Shown here one piece after another: positions 35,585 through 46,012 of a stretch of 64,000 nt of DNA. The stretch lies in assembly GCA_009192285.1 (NCBI GenBank), contig CM018608.1:576201-640200 (forward strand). The letters run 5' to 3'. Position 1 is the stretch's first letter. Every line of letters starts with the position of its first letter. Below the pieces are notes generated by a model. That model saw only the letters and a list, made by a program, of their open reading frames with translations. It was not told where the DNA came from and made no database searches. Source of the DNA: Morchella semilibera. Taxonomy: Eukaryota > Ascomycota > Pezizomycetes > Pezizales > Morchellaceae. Made by a program: the position numbers and the translations under genes.

Positions 35585-37239
35585 TGGGGTGGAACCGGGA
35601 GAGTGTATAGTAGTGTAGTGATAGTGATAGTGAAGGTAGTTTAGTATCTATGGTCTCCTATATTTTCTCTCTCTCTTTGGCTCCGATGGGGCTGTGCTTA
35701 TATGGGTTCTCTTTTCTCTCTTTTTTTTTCCTACTGTTTTTCTTTCTAAGAGTACAGGTGGATGTGGGGGAGTAATTAGCCCGTTGCTGAGCTGTTAGCA
35801 ATTACATGTAGCAATTGAAGTCTTGAGCTGCTGTGATTTGATGACGATCTTTTCCTTTTTTTTGCAAAAAGTATGTACAATAGCACCCACCTTTTTTATC
35901 GAATAGGGGAAAAACAAACAGGTCTCCTCTCCACTGCTTACTTATTTCCCTGTTAGTGTTGTGGTGGGATTGTGGGCGTTGAGTTAAAACCAAAGCTAAA
36001 TTGGCGTGCTGTCGAGCGATCATTGACATGGGGCCCAGCTAGCTATCCACAATTACATAAGGATTGATATTGTCTTGTTTCTTCGCCAAAACCACATAGT
36101 TTGGCGGACTGTAAGCTCTGCTTCAAAGGCTTGGTGCCCTAACGCAGCGTGTTCCTGGGCCGTGCCTCCTCCTTTCTGTCTCATAGTTAAGATCCTGTCC
36201 CTTAATCCGTCAGTAGAATGCTGACCCCACCGGAAGAAGAAAATTTTGTGTGGCCTTACTTTACTAATAGATCCCGTTACTAAATAATAGGTCTTCCATA
36301 CAACTTTAATTCCTCTATTATAGGGGGTCAGCATTGACAGACCAGAGAGAACTACAATATCTCTACCTATCAATGATCGAGTGTGCATAAGGGCAGTAGT
36401 TCTTGGTGGGTTACAATTCATAGTAGGTAGGGTGCTAGGACATTTCGAACAGGGTGCGTTAAAGTCTGCGTCCCTCTGGGCTGGCGGGAAGGGCAGAGAG
36501 AGAGGATCTGTTGGTTACGACGTGTTCGAAACGATATACACGGATCTGATGGCGATGTGTTTGATCTACTCTAGGCAGCTAGATCATATCAATGAATGTG
36601 CCTGGGGGTCGATATTGGCAATTGGGTTTGCTTTGTTTGTGGGTCGTGCCTAGATTACATTGACAGATAGCACCACTGCACTTGTAGTTGCATGTACGTT
36701 ACGTTTGTGCGTGTGCACGGTTCTACTTCACTTCACTGCTGTGTAAACGGGTGCACATATGTACGTCATCCAACAACATTGAAATACATGGTAATCTAAC
36801 TCTAACTGGGCGACCAGTGTGCTGTGCTGGAGAGGCCCGGGCCGTGTTATCAAGCCCCGGCCTTAGCTGTTGGCTGCAGGAGGCATGGATCATCAGGGTG
36901 CGAGTGAGCGTCTGTGATTTAATATCACATCATGTATGTATAACCAAAACCTTGTGCGTGTTGATTGATTGATTGATGGTATGCAGCCCGAAGGTACGTT
37001 GGTGATATAGTGAGGTTCTATATCGGTACGCCAGCTTTAATTTATAATTTAGCTTTGGATCACTGTCCCCCAACCCAACCCCCAACCCCTATACGGCCTG
37101 TAATGTGCTCAAAGATCTATATTATATGATATGGATTCGAGGTATATAGATATACGGCGTGGCTCCCTGCCGAGGAGGGAAGCAAAAAGTACACTCTTTA
37201 CATATCCTCAAAAGCTTTCTGGAAAATAAAAAATAAAAA
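35585..37239. other. intergenic region
   Basis: No gene is supported. The first 200 bases are CT/T-rich, fitting the 3' UTR of the splicing-factor gene. TACATGTA lies at 35803. An inverted repeat of 12 bp spans 36217-36335. GATT tetranucleotides repeat near 36963. Confidence 0.5.
36217..36335. repeat. inverted repeat, 12-bp perfect core
   Basis: AATGCTGACCCC at 36217-36228 and its exact reverse complement at 36324-36335 lie 119 bp end to end. Slightly imperfect pairing continues outward (left arm preceded by CAGTAG, right arm followed by GACAG). It could be a decayed MITE of the CAGT-ended pogo/Fot1 type. Confidence 0.4.
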
Positions 37240-37834
37240 ATGACCGTAAACGCCCCCACCCAGCCCAGCACCAGCACCACCAGCACCACCACCGCCATCT
37301 CCAGCAGCAGCAGTATCAGTATCAGCAGCAGCAGCAATGTCAAGATCACACCCCTCTCCATCCACTCCCCCCCTCCCTCCCCCTCCCCTCCCGCCATATC
37401 AAAAGTGGCAGTCTCGGCGGCGGTGCCGCCGCCGCGCTACCTCCCAGCCGTGGGGACGATGGTATTCTCTGCTGCCACAATGCCGCGGGCGCCAACGCCG
37501 CCGCCCGCCTCCGAATCATCGACCGGCGCAATGGTCCACGACATGATAACGGACCTTGTGGAGCCTACCGGCGTGGAGTGGGACATGGGTGCGCTGATGC
37601 TGCTGCAGGTCGCTGCAGAGGACTTTTTGAACGGTTTTACGGAGGCTAAGCGTGAGTTCTCAGTATTGGGGTTCCTTGCTTGTTCTTCTTGGTGGTTGGT
37701 TGGTTGGTTGGTTGTTAATTGGGATTGTGCTGATTCTTGGTTTGTGGGTGCGGCCGCGAGGAGGTGAAGTGGGGACGATTGCAGAGGACTTTGAAGATTT
37801 TGTTAGGGGCTTGGAGGGCAGTAGAGAGATGTAG
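37240..37834 (+). CDS. putative divergent histone-fold (H3-like) protein
   Basis: Two exons are proposed, 37240-37651 and 37761-37834, giving 161 aa. The first 100 residues are Ser/Thr/Pro-rich and unlike a lysine-rich histone tail. Residues about 100-138 read MVHDMITDLVEPTGVEWDM then GALMLLQVAAEDFLNGF. This resembles the H3/CENP-A segment in which an LVREI-type helix is followed by a long ALQEAAEAYLVGLF-type helix. The second exon gives GTIAEDFEDFVRGLEG, which resembles the TIMPKDIQLARRIRG end of H3. The intron (donor GTGAGT, 109 bp, holding a GGTT repeat) needs the unusual acceptor GCGAG, and the helix-2 to loop-2 distance comes out about four residues shorter than in H3. The resemblance is my reading of the pattern, not a search result. 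If real, it would be a very divergent H3-type or CENP-A-like variant, or another histone-fold factor. It could also be a decayed copy. Confidence 0.4.
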
Positions 37835-39063
37835 GAGAGAGGGGGGGGGGGGAGGATATATCGATAGTGATCTGGATGTTAGGATAATAGCTATGGAAGG
37901 GGCCATGTGTATGGGGAACATGTTGACCTTGCTTAGCAATATTTTTTTTTGGCTTGTTTGATATCCTGCCTAAGCTTATGTGGTGCTGTATCGTGTATGC
38001 TTATAGAAAAGATATATATATATAGGCATGAATTGAATTCAATTCAAGACGCCAGTCCGTATATTATCTACCGCCCAGTGCCAAAAGCCCCAGCATCGGT
38101 AATGATATCGATCGTGCTGTGCCCGCTAGGGCCCCGTGAGATACTGGAGACTGTGTTTAAAACAGGGCAAAATACTTAAGCTGTCGGAAACTGATGTTTA
38201 TAACGGCATGATACTCCGGATATAAGCAAAAAATTTGGGTGTGTCTTTTGTATATGCCTTTGGGGGAGGGGGGGGACGGACTTGTTTCTGCCTCTTCCAG
38301 TTTAATAACCCTAATCCTGCTACAGTATCTTACTCCCTCTCAACTGGACCTGAGTTTATAACCGGTTTATAATCGTGTCTCTTACTCCCAGTATCTTACC
38401 CTTGTATATTTGACGGGGCCCTAAGTGCCCGCGCCCTTTGATTTGCAAGCATGTTTTATAAGTTAACCCCGCTCACCACGTACACGGCGGCCACACGTTC
38501 ATCACTGATAACAATATAATGTAATTGACTCCAGCAGAGAGTGTGGATTTTACTTGTTGGCCGCACAGCATTAGTATCTGGCTGGCTTATACAATATATA
38601 TAAAACCTACAGAAACAATGGATTATAAAACAAGCGTTTAGGATATATAATAAACCCATATAGCCCCCCCCCCCAAAGAGGGAGGAGAAGCTCCCAGATT
38701 TGGTTCTAAAAAGAAAGGGCGCTATGCAGAGGACAACTCTTGTTTTTGTAGACACCTCATTTTATCTGTCTAAATACTTGATATACAGTTAGTTACTGTA
38801 ATCGGAGAAATATCTTATCTGTTGGTCTAACTTGCTATATACTCATATTGTATGTACAAGGAGATACTTGGTGGAAGGGGAGCCACCATTACAGGGCAAC
38901 TCACGCCGACTCAGGCAAAGAAAACTATAGCTCGGCCCGGCCCATTTACTCAAAGCCCAGTCCTTTAGGTTATCATCAACATGTACAGGTTATAACCACT
39001 GCTTCTAAGAGACCTACATACGATTAACAATTTAACAACTTACTAGTATATTTGCTGAATTTC

Positions 39064-39114
39064 AAGTTTAGGACGGTTACCACCCAACTTCTGGTTATAT
39101 CTCGTCCTAAACTT
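39064..39114. repeat. 12-bp perfect inverted repeat (hairpin)
   Basis: AAGTTTAGGACG at 39064-39075 and CGTCCTAAACTT at 39103-39114 can form a 12-bp stem with a 27-base loop. No neighbouring gene ends here, so a terminator role is unlikely. Confidence 0.5.
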
Positions 39115-40372
39115 AAAAATTTGGCAAGTATTATACTACTTCCTCGAACCTATATGTAGTAAGCACAGTAGTACATGTATATAATGACCTTAGATATTTC
39201 CCAAGTACGCGTATCAAACGGTAGGATGTAATATTCACCGGCTCACAAAGTCTTAAGCCAAAGTTTACCAGAACCCGACCCAACCCATATATTATTGATC
39301 CGGACTTCTGTAGGCCGGCCCAGGTCACCCTCTCCGGTCAGCATTGAATGAATAAACTTTGTACATATCATACTATTATGCTGTGACCCAAAGTCATGGA
39401 GGTCACAAAGACGTGACTGCCAGACATTGTCACATCACTCGTCTGCCATGCCCCAAGTCACGCTTGCCTACTTATCGATAAGAGTATATTTAAGTTCTGC
39501 TCAAGAAACCTGTAGGTAGAGGAGGTACTTAATTCCATCCGCCGAACTAAATTAGGGGGGACAGACTAGTCATCAACTAAGTAGATCTAACAACTCGATA
39601 GCTTCGTTTCGAGTCAGATTCTCAGCACCTCCTCACGGTTTCCATTACCCACGACTAGTAAAGCTCTCCCGGAGGAAAGAGACCCTCTACCCAACAAACT
39701 AGTTAACCAGCTAACTGAGTGTATATTTACCAGATGCTAAAAATCTCCCTCCGCGTCCCGAACCTTCTATTCGGCACGTACTGGCCATCACTCGTGCGGG
39801 TCTCGAGAGGGACTTTAACTCTGATCTCTCAACAGGGAGGTCGAAATAAAGTTTGCGGCAACAAGGTTTGGTTTATTCCAATTAGGGCTAGGATCATTTT
39901 ATCTATCATGTGGGATCACTCGGGGGTGGGTGTTTTGTGTTCTTTCGTTGCAATGCCTCCCCTTGAGCCTTGGCCACTTCCTTTCTTCACTTTCCTTTCT
40001 TCACTTTCTTTGCCGGATCCCTCGCCATCTGAGATAGATGAGCCGGGCCAGCCCCTTACAGGTGAGGACCCTTTTGAAGCTGTCTCAATAAAATGCAGGA
40101 ACACGTTCTTGCATAGGATACATGTATGCATACAACCCCCGAAGGGGGAGAGGGACGGCTTTGTCCTCTCAGGCAGCCAAGCCAAGCTTCTTGCCTTGTG
40201 CGTCTGACTCCCGAGTAAATGAGTAAATGGGCGTAACAGTAGAAGGAGGGGAGGGAGTAACTTATGGTGTTCTTATCTCGTTATCGATTAAAGGCAACTG
40301 CAGCCCGACAAGTTAATTTACCAGGAAATTCGAAAACGATAAAATGAGCACGCACATCTTTGGGTGGCGGGG

Positions 40373-40418
40373 CATTGGCGTTATTGGCGTTGGGCATTGG
40401 CGTTGGGTATTGGCGTTT
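40373..40418 (+). repeat. degenerate tandem repeat of ATTGGCGTT units
   Basis: Four ATTGGCGTT units occur within 46 bases, joined directly or by GGGC/GGG spacers. It is a small minisatellite with no coding frame. Confidence 0.75.
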
Positions 40419-42565
40419 GAAGGTGGGGAGTGGGGGGAGGGGGGGGGGACAGCCACTGGAAGATTGTGCAAGGTGAAAAATAATTTATACCAAGGAAAAA
40501 AGTTTCCGTAGGTGGCACAAGGAAAGGCGAGATTGTAGTTTAAAAATCTGGGCAAAGAGATCAAATTGCATGTACATGTACTACGACTACTGTCTACAGA
40601 CTTACCCATACCCCCGTAGTATATATTCTACTCTCAGGGGCCGTTTGTTGTGTTACCAAGAAGAACCGTAGAGTTACATATGCAGGCAAATCATAAAATG
40701 GCTCCATGTCGAAACGTTTCCCCTGACAAACATTTCCTTTTCCTTTTCCTTTCTTTTTTCTTTCTTCTCATCTATCAGAGCGAAACTAAACTATCTAAGG
40801 AAGGTCCCTAAGTGCACCAAACGAACGTTTCTTTGACACTTACTAAAGTTTAGATGGCGTGGCGCACGCCTAGGAAGAGAAAAAAAAACGCCACTGTTTG
40901 AGATTCCAAAAGAATTCAATGGAGCGTCCGCAAAAGAAGAAAAAAACCGAATCTTTTGATATGGAAACGGAAAGTGGATATGCAAATCGGCTATGCTACG
41001 TGTTCCTGGCCACTGGTAACCAACGAGGGAACGATGGACCTGCGAGCAGAACAGAGAGAGAGAGACCTACATGTATGATGTACCTACTCTAGGTACATAC
41101 ATGTACTCACTTGAACCCGATATCGAAACACAAGGAATTAAAAAAAGAGAGGGAAAAAAAAGGAATATACACACTGAAGACAATTATCACATAAGGCTCA
41201 CACAAACACGATCTGAAAGGAAACAAGCTGACGCGTACCACATTAGACCATTTTACTCAACACCATCCATGGTCCGATCAACCATGCGGGACAATTTGAT
41301 GTAACTTTGCAGCAGAATCATATTTCATCGGCGGCGTGATGGTGAAAGGTTACTCTACAGTACATACATGCAAAATGACTTGTCTTAGCTTCTCGGGGAA
41401 GACAGAGAGACAGAAAAAGTCCCCGAGTCCTGGATCACTCTCTACATAAATACATACCTACACATACATGTACCTTTGTTTAAGAGAGGGATATATATCG
41501 GGTAGAATAGGCTAGACAGAAAATGGAATTGCCGGAAAGGCACACGGAGGGTGGTTGGGGGGGTTGGGTTGGTTTCATAGGCGAGTGGCCGGTTGACAGG
41601 GCGTGGGACGGTAAGACATCGGGGTCCAGATGTGGGAAGAGATGAACTCATAATAAATCACTCGACCACATTTCCTGCCAAGCTTAAGGGTCCCAAACTA
41701 TCGTCCCGTATTTTCGCTACATATCTGACATTTCCAAGAATTCCAAGGCTATTGGAGTCTTGGTGTCAACCACCTAACTAGATTTGCGCATGGTTATATC
41801 TGAGCGCTGCACTGCTGACAGGAGAAGTGCACTACAAAAGAAATAATTTGGATCCAGCCATCTAAGCGAAAGAGAAATAAAGCGATGTTTGGGTGCAGGA
41901 AAACCCAGTCAGGACCCTGAACTTTATTTCTCTCTCCTCCACCCCTGCTGGCGTCTAATGTGTGTGTGTAGGGTATATGCACTCAGGCAGAGAAAAGCGT
42001 GTGTAATGATGATAAAAAAAAAAGCAAAATCGAGGCAGGACAGAATAGAAGTACCTAAAACCTCCTGCCTGTATATATGTAGAGTACCACTTTCCCAGCC
42101 AGGAGAGCAGCTCGTATTAAAGTTCTTGGCTCAACAGGTCTGGTGACTACCGCCTTAGACTTTACCATCACCCCCTCCCCAACTCCAAGACCTATCGGTA
42201 CGGAAATCATCACCAGCCGCGAGAATTTCATTGCCTGAGGAGTAGATGTACGACTAAGTACATGTATTCCTCATAGGTGGTCGCAATTCAAAGTGCCCAG
42301 TGTGAGTTCGCGCTTCAAGACATTTAAACCTAATAGGTATAATCAATCCCCACATAGTTTTATTTTATGATCACTTCCTTGCACACTTGCAGGAGGCTGA
42401 ATGCAAGATGTCCTACTCTGGGTATTACGGAGCTTGATGTGTTCTGCTGGACCTTGGGCCTTCCTCTAAGCTGATAGATGCTATGCTTTTAAAAAACCCT
42501 AACCCTAATAGCATAATAGGCACCTGAGATAGGCGCCAACTGCACACCAACACCATAATTTAGGG

Positions 42566-42618
42566 TAAGTGAGTAGAACGTATCAACGTAAACTGCACCG
42601 CCCCGTTCTACTCACTTA
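42566..42618. repeat. 15-bp perfect inverted repeat ending in TA
   Basis: TAAGTGAGTAGAACG at 42566-42580 and its exact reverse complement at 42604-42618 flank 23 bases. Like other foldbacks in this window, the outer dinucleotide is TA. A very short MITE derivative or a hairpin are both possible. Confidence 0.5.
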
Positions 42619-43017
42619 CTTGACACCGGAGTACATATCTTAGCTCTAAGATTACTTTTTATTGTAATTGTAACGATCAACATGCACATCATTAAAAAAA
42701 AAACAGAAAAAGGAAAAAGAGGCCTAACCCGGCTTGCTTGAAAGCCATTTGATTCCCATTAATCCTTTGTCTACGAAATCCGTCAAACAGTCTACACTAA
42801 GATCCCAGAGGCGGATAATGTTCATAGCCGTTGCAGTAAACATGCGGTGTCGTAGAAAAAAAACGAACATAATATCGCGAGCCAACAGTGCAGAAAACAA
42901 AGTTTGACAGACACACAAACGTAAGATATAGAAAGCTCATGACAGAAAAGAAAAACCCCCAACCAGATGCAAAGAGAATTAGTATTTAAAGTTCTTCACT
43001 ATAAGAGAATTATTTCT

Positions 43018-46012
43018 TTAGACGACCGAGACGAACTGGCCAACAGATGGGATACCATCAGCAACCACGTAAACGACATAAGGACCCGGCGGGGCAACAT
43101 TCTTGTTTGGTGGCATGGTAACGGTGATGGTTTGCGCAGCGGTGCCAGCAGCAAATCCAGTATTGTCAAGGAACAACATGCGATGGCCCATGTGGACACT
43201 ATGTGTGACAAATCCACCATAGTAAAGTGAGACTTTGACACCCTTAGCAGTGACAGGGACGTTGAATTTGATAGTAAAGGTGGATCCGTTTGCAGGGAGT
43301 GATTTGGAGCTAAGCACCATGGCGGTTGGACGGAGTGCCGCATTTGCGCCCTGAAGGTAAGGAGGAGTAAATCTCTCAACGCGGAAATCTACGAATATCA
43401 AGTTAGCAAAGTCTGATTGTAAATTCTAGCTCAAGAAAACTTACCAGTGATATATGGGGAGGTTGTGGAGGTAGTCAAGATTGGCATCTCATGAGGGTTG
43501 CTTCCAGTAATCATGACAGTTCCATCGAGCAGCAAGAGAGCAACAGAGTGGTACAATCTCGGGATGTTTGTAGATGCGAGTTGGGTCCATCGAGCGCCCA
43601 GAGCCTTGGTAGGGTCGTAAAGGAGAGCAGGGAAAGTTGGATCAGTAGCAAGCTCGAATCCCTGAGCACCACGGTTGGCACCGTTGACCCAAAGAACGGT
43701 TCCGTCGGGAAGGAGAACGCCCTCAACCATCACACGGCCAGCTGGCATCGCGTCCATTTCCCAGGCAGGGTCGGCAGCCTCGGGAGAGATCACACCGCAG
43801 CTGGGATCAGTAGGAGCAGTGATGTCCTGGTAAGCTCCACCACCACAGATCATAACCTTTGAGTCCCAGTTATTGGCACTTGAGAGAGGCAACAGAACAC
43901 TGCCTCCAGTGTTGGGGTAAGTGCGGTAATCACCAGGAAGATCAGGCATAACCTTGGTGACGGTGTTGGCGTCGATGTTGAAAATTTCGGAAGACTTAGC
44001 AGTGAAGACATAAAGCCCACCATCTTTGAGGAGATGCATGAAAGGATACATGTAATAAGGCTGGTTTTTAACCAAGATCTCCATCTCAACATTTTGTCCA
44101 TTGGAGATACCAGCGGGACTAAGGATCTCATAGGTAGGGTTGTTGTTGGCAGGGACGGTAGGGTCGAGTCCATTCAAACTTCCAGATGCAACAAAGATTC
44201 TACCATCAGCCAAGGTCTGGGCAGATGCATACCAACGCTTGCTAGCCAACTTGTTGCCGGGTTCCCTCCAGTTCTGCCCGTTGAGACTAGCATCGGAGGA
44301 GGAACGGCTGATGTAACGAATAGCATCGAATCCATCGGTGACAGTTGTGTCGATGAAATCAAGAGGACCGTTGCCACCAAGAGAAACAAAATCACCATTT
44401 GCCAGGAAAGTGCCACCAGCGCAGAAGGCATTAGTCGAGTAGGACAATGGAACAACAGTGTTGGTTTGAGGATCATACTCAGAGGAGTATGCGTATTGGC
44501 CGTTTGGCAGCTTCAGCTGAGTGTAATTCTCAACCTTGTCCAAGAAGATAACACGACCATTTGGCATAAGACCGGCATGCATGACAGGAACACCAGAGTC
44601 TCCAACAACCTGGAAGCTACCACTACCCGTGACAGGGGCGGGGGAAGGTCCAGGAGCAGGTTGTGATCCTCCGTTCTTGCACTTCTGGGTTCCGTCCGTT
44701 CCAATAGAGGAGTCTGACTGGCATCCATCACCACAGTGAGCATCAGTGTTACCGCAGAAACCGTACATAGAACAGCACTCTCCGAGGCTAAAACCAGTGC
44801 AGGTATACGCGGGAGTGTTGCTATGACCACAAGTACCATCAGTGCTAGGAGGACCGACAGGAACGGAAGATGGAGTAGGAGATCCAAGGACAGGCTCCCC
44901 AGTAGTGCTGCTGGCTGGTGGAGTATCAGATGTGGTAGTTCCAGTGCATCCAGATTGACATCCGTTAGCAGGCAAGCAGTGACCATCACTGGCACCGCAG
45001 TATCTGTGCAATGTTAGCCAATTCCGATAATAGGATTTAGAGATAAACATACCCGTACTGACTACAGCATGTTCCAAAAGCAGACCCCGCGCAAGTCGCA
45101 CCAGCAAACTCTGTTCCACAGCGACCGTCGTCTCTGGAAGCAATGGCAGGCGCAGATGAAGTGGCTGGTGGAGTAGAAGATGTTGGGGTAGTTCCAGTGC
45201 ATCCAGATTGACATCCGTTAGCAGGCAAGCAGTGACCATCACTGGAACCGCAGTATCTGTGCAATGTTAGTCAATTCCGATAATAAGGATTTAGAGATAA
45301 ACATACCCGTACTGACTACAGCATGTTCCAAAAGCAGACCCCGCGCAAGTCGCACCAGCAAACTCTGTTCCACACCTACCATCTGCTCTTGGGCCAGCTG
45401 CGGGAGATGTAGAAGCCTGGGGAGTAGCAGAGGTGGTGGTAGCTCCGGTTCCAGTGCAACCAGATTGGCAACCAGTTCCACAGTGAGCAGGTGTGTTTCC
45501 ACACCATCCATATTGCTGGTACGAAGTAAGGTAAGTTTAGTTTCCAAAGAGAAAGTGAGGGCCTTACAGAGCAACATGTTCCGGTATAAGCAGTAGCCGC
45601 CGGGTTGCAAATCAAACCACCATTGGTAGATCCACATTGGCCAGTGGTCGAGAAATCACCAGGAGCCGGAATTGGATTGGGCATACGAGCGAAGAGGTAG
45701 TGTGCAGTATCATGTACACAGCTGTAGGCCCATTGTTAGTAAAGGTTGGATATGTAGTTATGTACTCATATATTTAGGCCCAAACTCAAACCTCACAGCC
45801 AATAAATACATTAAGGTGATCACCGAAATAATCGTATGTATGCAAACAATGGTTGCGGAATTTAAATAAAATATTACTTACTAAGGCTCTTCATCAGTGC
45901 AGACCTCACCACGAGGACACACGTCTTTGCAATTTGTAGGTGGTCTATTGAAATGGATATTCCCAAGAACTCCCTGGGCCAAGAGACCCGAGAGGATGAG
46001 GAGATTCTTCAT
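43018..46012 (-). CDS. secreted glyoxal oxidase-type copper radical oxidase (AA5_1) with four CBM18 chitin-binding modules
   Basis: Six exons are read on the minus strand: 46012-45882, 45721-45568, 45515-45307, 45256-45053, 45003-43445 and 43388-43018 (875 aa). A signal peptide covers residues 1-17 (MKNLLILSGLLAQGVLG). Four hevein-type CBM18 modules with the C-C-S-x-Y-G-x-C-G core follow at about 70-110, 141-185, 210-253 and 285-322, joined by Ser/Thr/Pro linkers. The catalytic beta-propeller starts near 345. It has FCAGGTFLANGDFVSLGG (Cys of the Cys-Tyr cofactor), RWYASAQTLADGRIFVASG (Tyr), RLYHSVALLLLDGTVMITG (axial Tyr and His) and a C-terminal THSVHMGHRM (His). The expected reaction is oxidation of small aldehydes to acids with release of H2O2 outside the cell, here probably anchored to chitin or the cell wall. 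All introns have GTAAGT/GTATGT-type donors and TAG/CAG acceptors. Exon 4 plus its flanking intron is a near-identical copy of the adjacent unit. Confidence 0.93.
45003..45515 (-). repeat. tandem exon-plus-intron duplication inside the glyoxal oxidase gene
   Basis: The stretch starting at 45001 (intron 45004-45052 and the CBM18 exon end behind it) matches the stretch starting at 45254 almost base for base. That includes the intron: the 50-bp intron copies differ only by a C/T change and a one-base indel. The unit is about 250 bp and carries one linker plus a split CBM18. The two copies drift apart only in the linker part. Confidence 0.9.

Larger units (their letters stand above)
37835..43017. 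other. gene-poor region, 5.2 kb
   Basis: No gene is supported; the longest frame (39719-40207, +) has no domain and starts in AT-rich sequence. A G12 tract lies at 37841-37852 and a C run near 38665. Hairpins are at 39064-39114 and 42566-42618, a short tandem of ATTGGCGTT-type units at 40373-40418, and two telomere-type CCCTAA units near 42499. Confidence 0.6.

Noticed and set aside
39719-40207. 162-codon + strand frame
   Set aside because: No domain, no splice extension, composition of random AT-rich sequence.
42497-42511. Telomere or chromosome end
   Set aside because: Only about two CCCTAA units, with ordinary genes on both sides.
43491-45596. + strand and alternative-frame ORFs across the glyoxal oxidase
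   Set aside because: Antisense or shifted readings of the spliced oxidase gene; repeated peptide blocks among them only reflect the duplicated exon.
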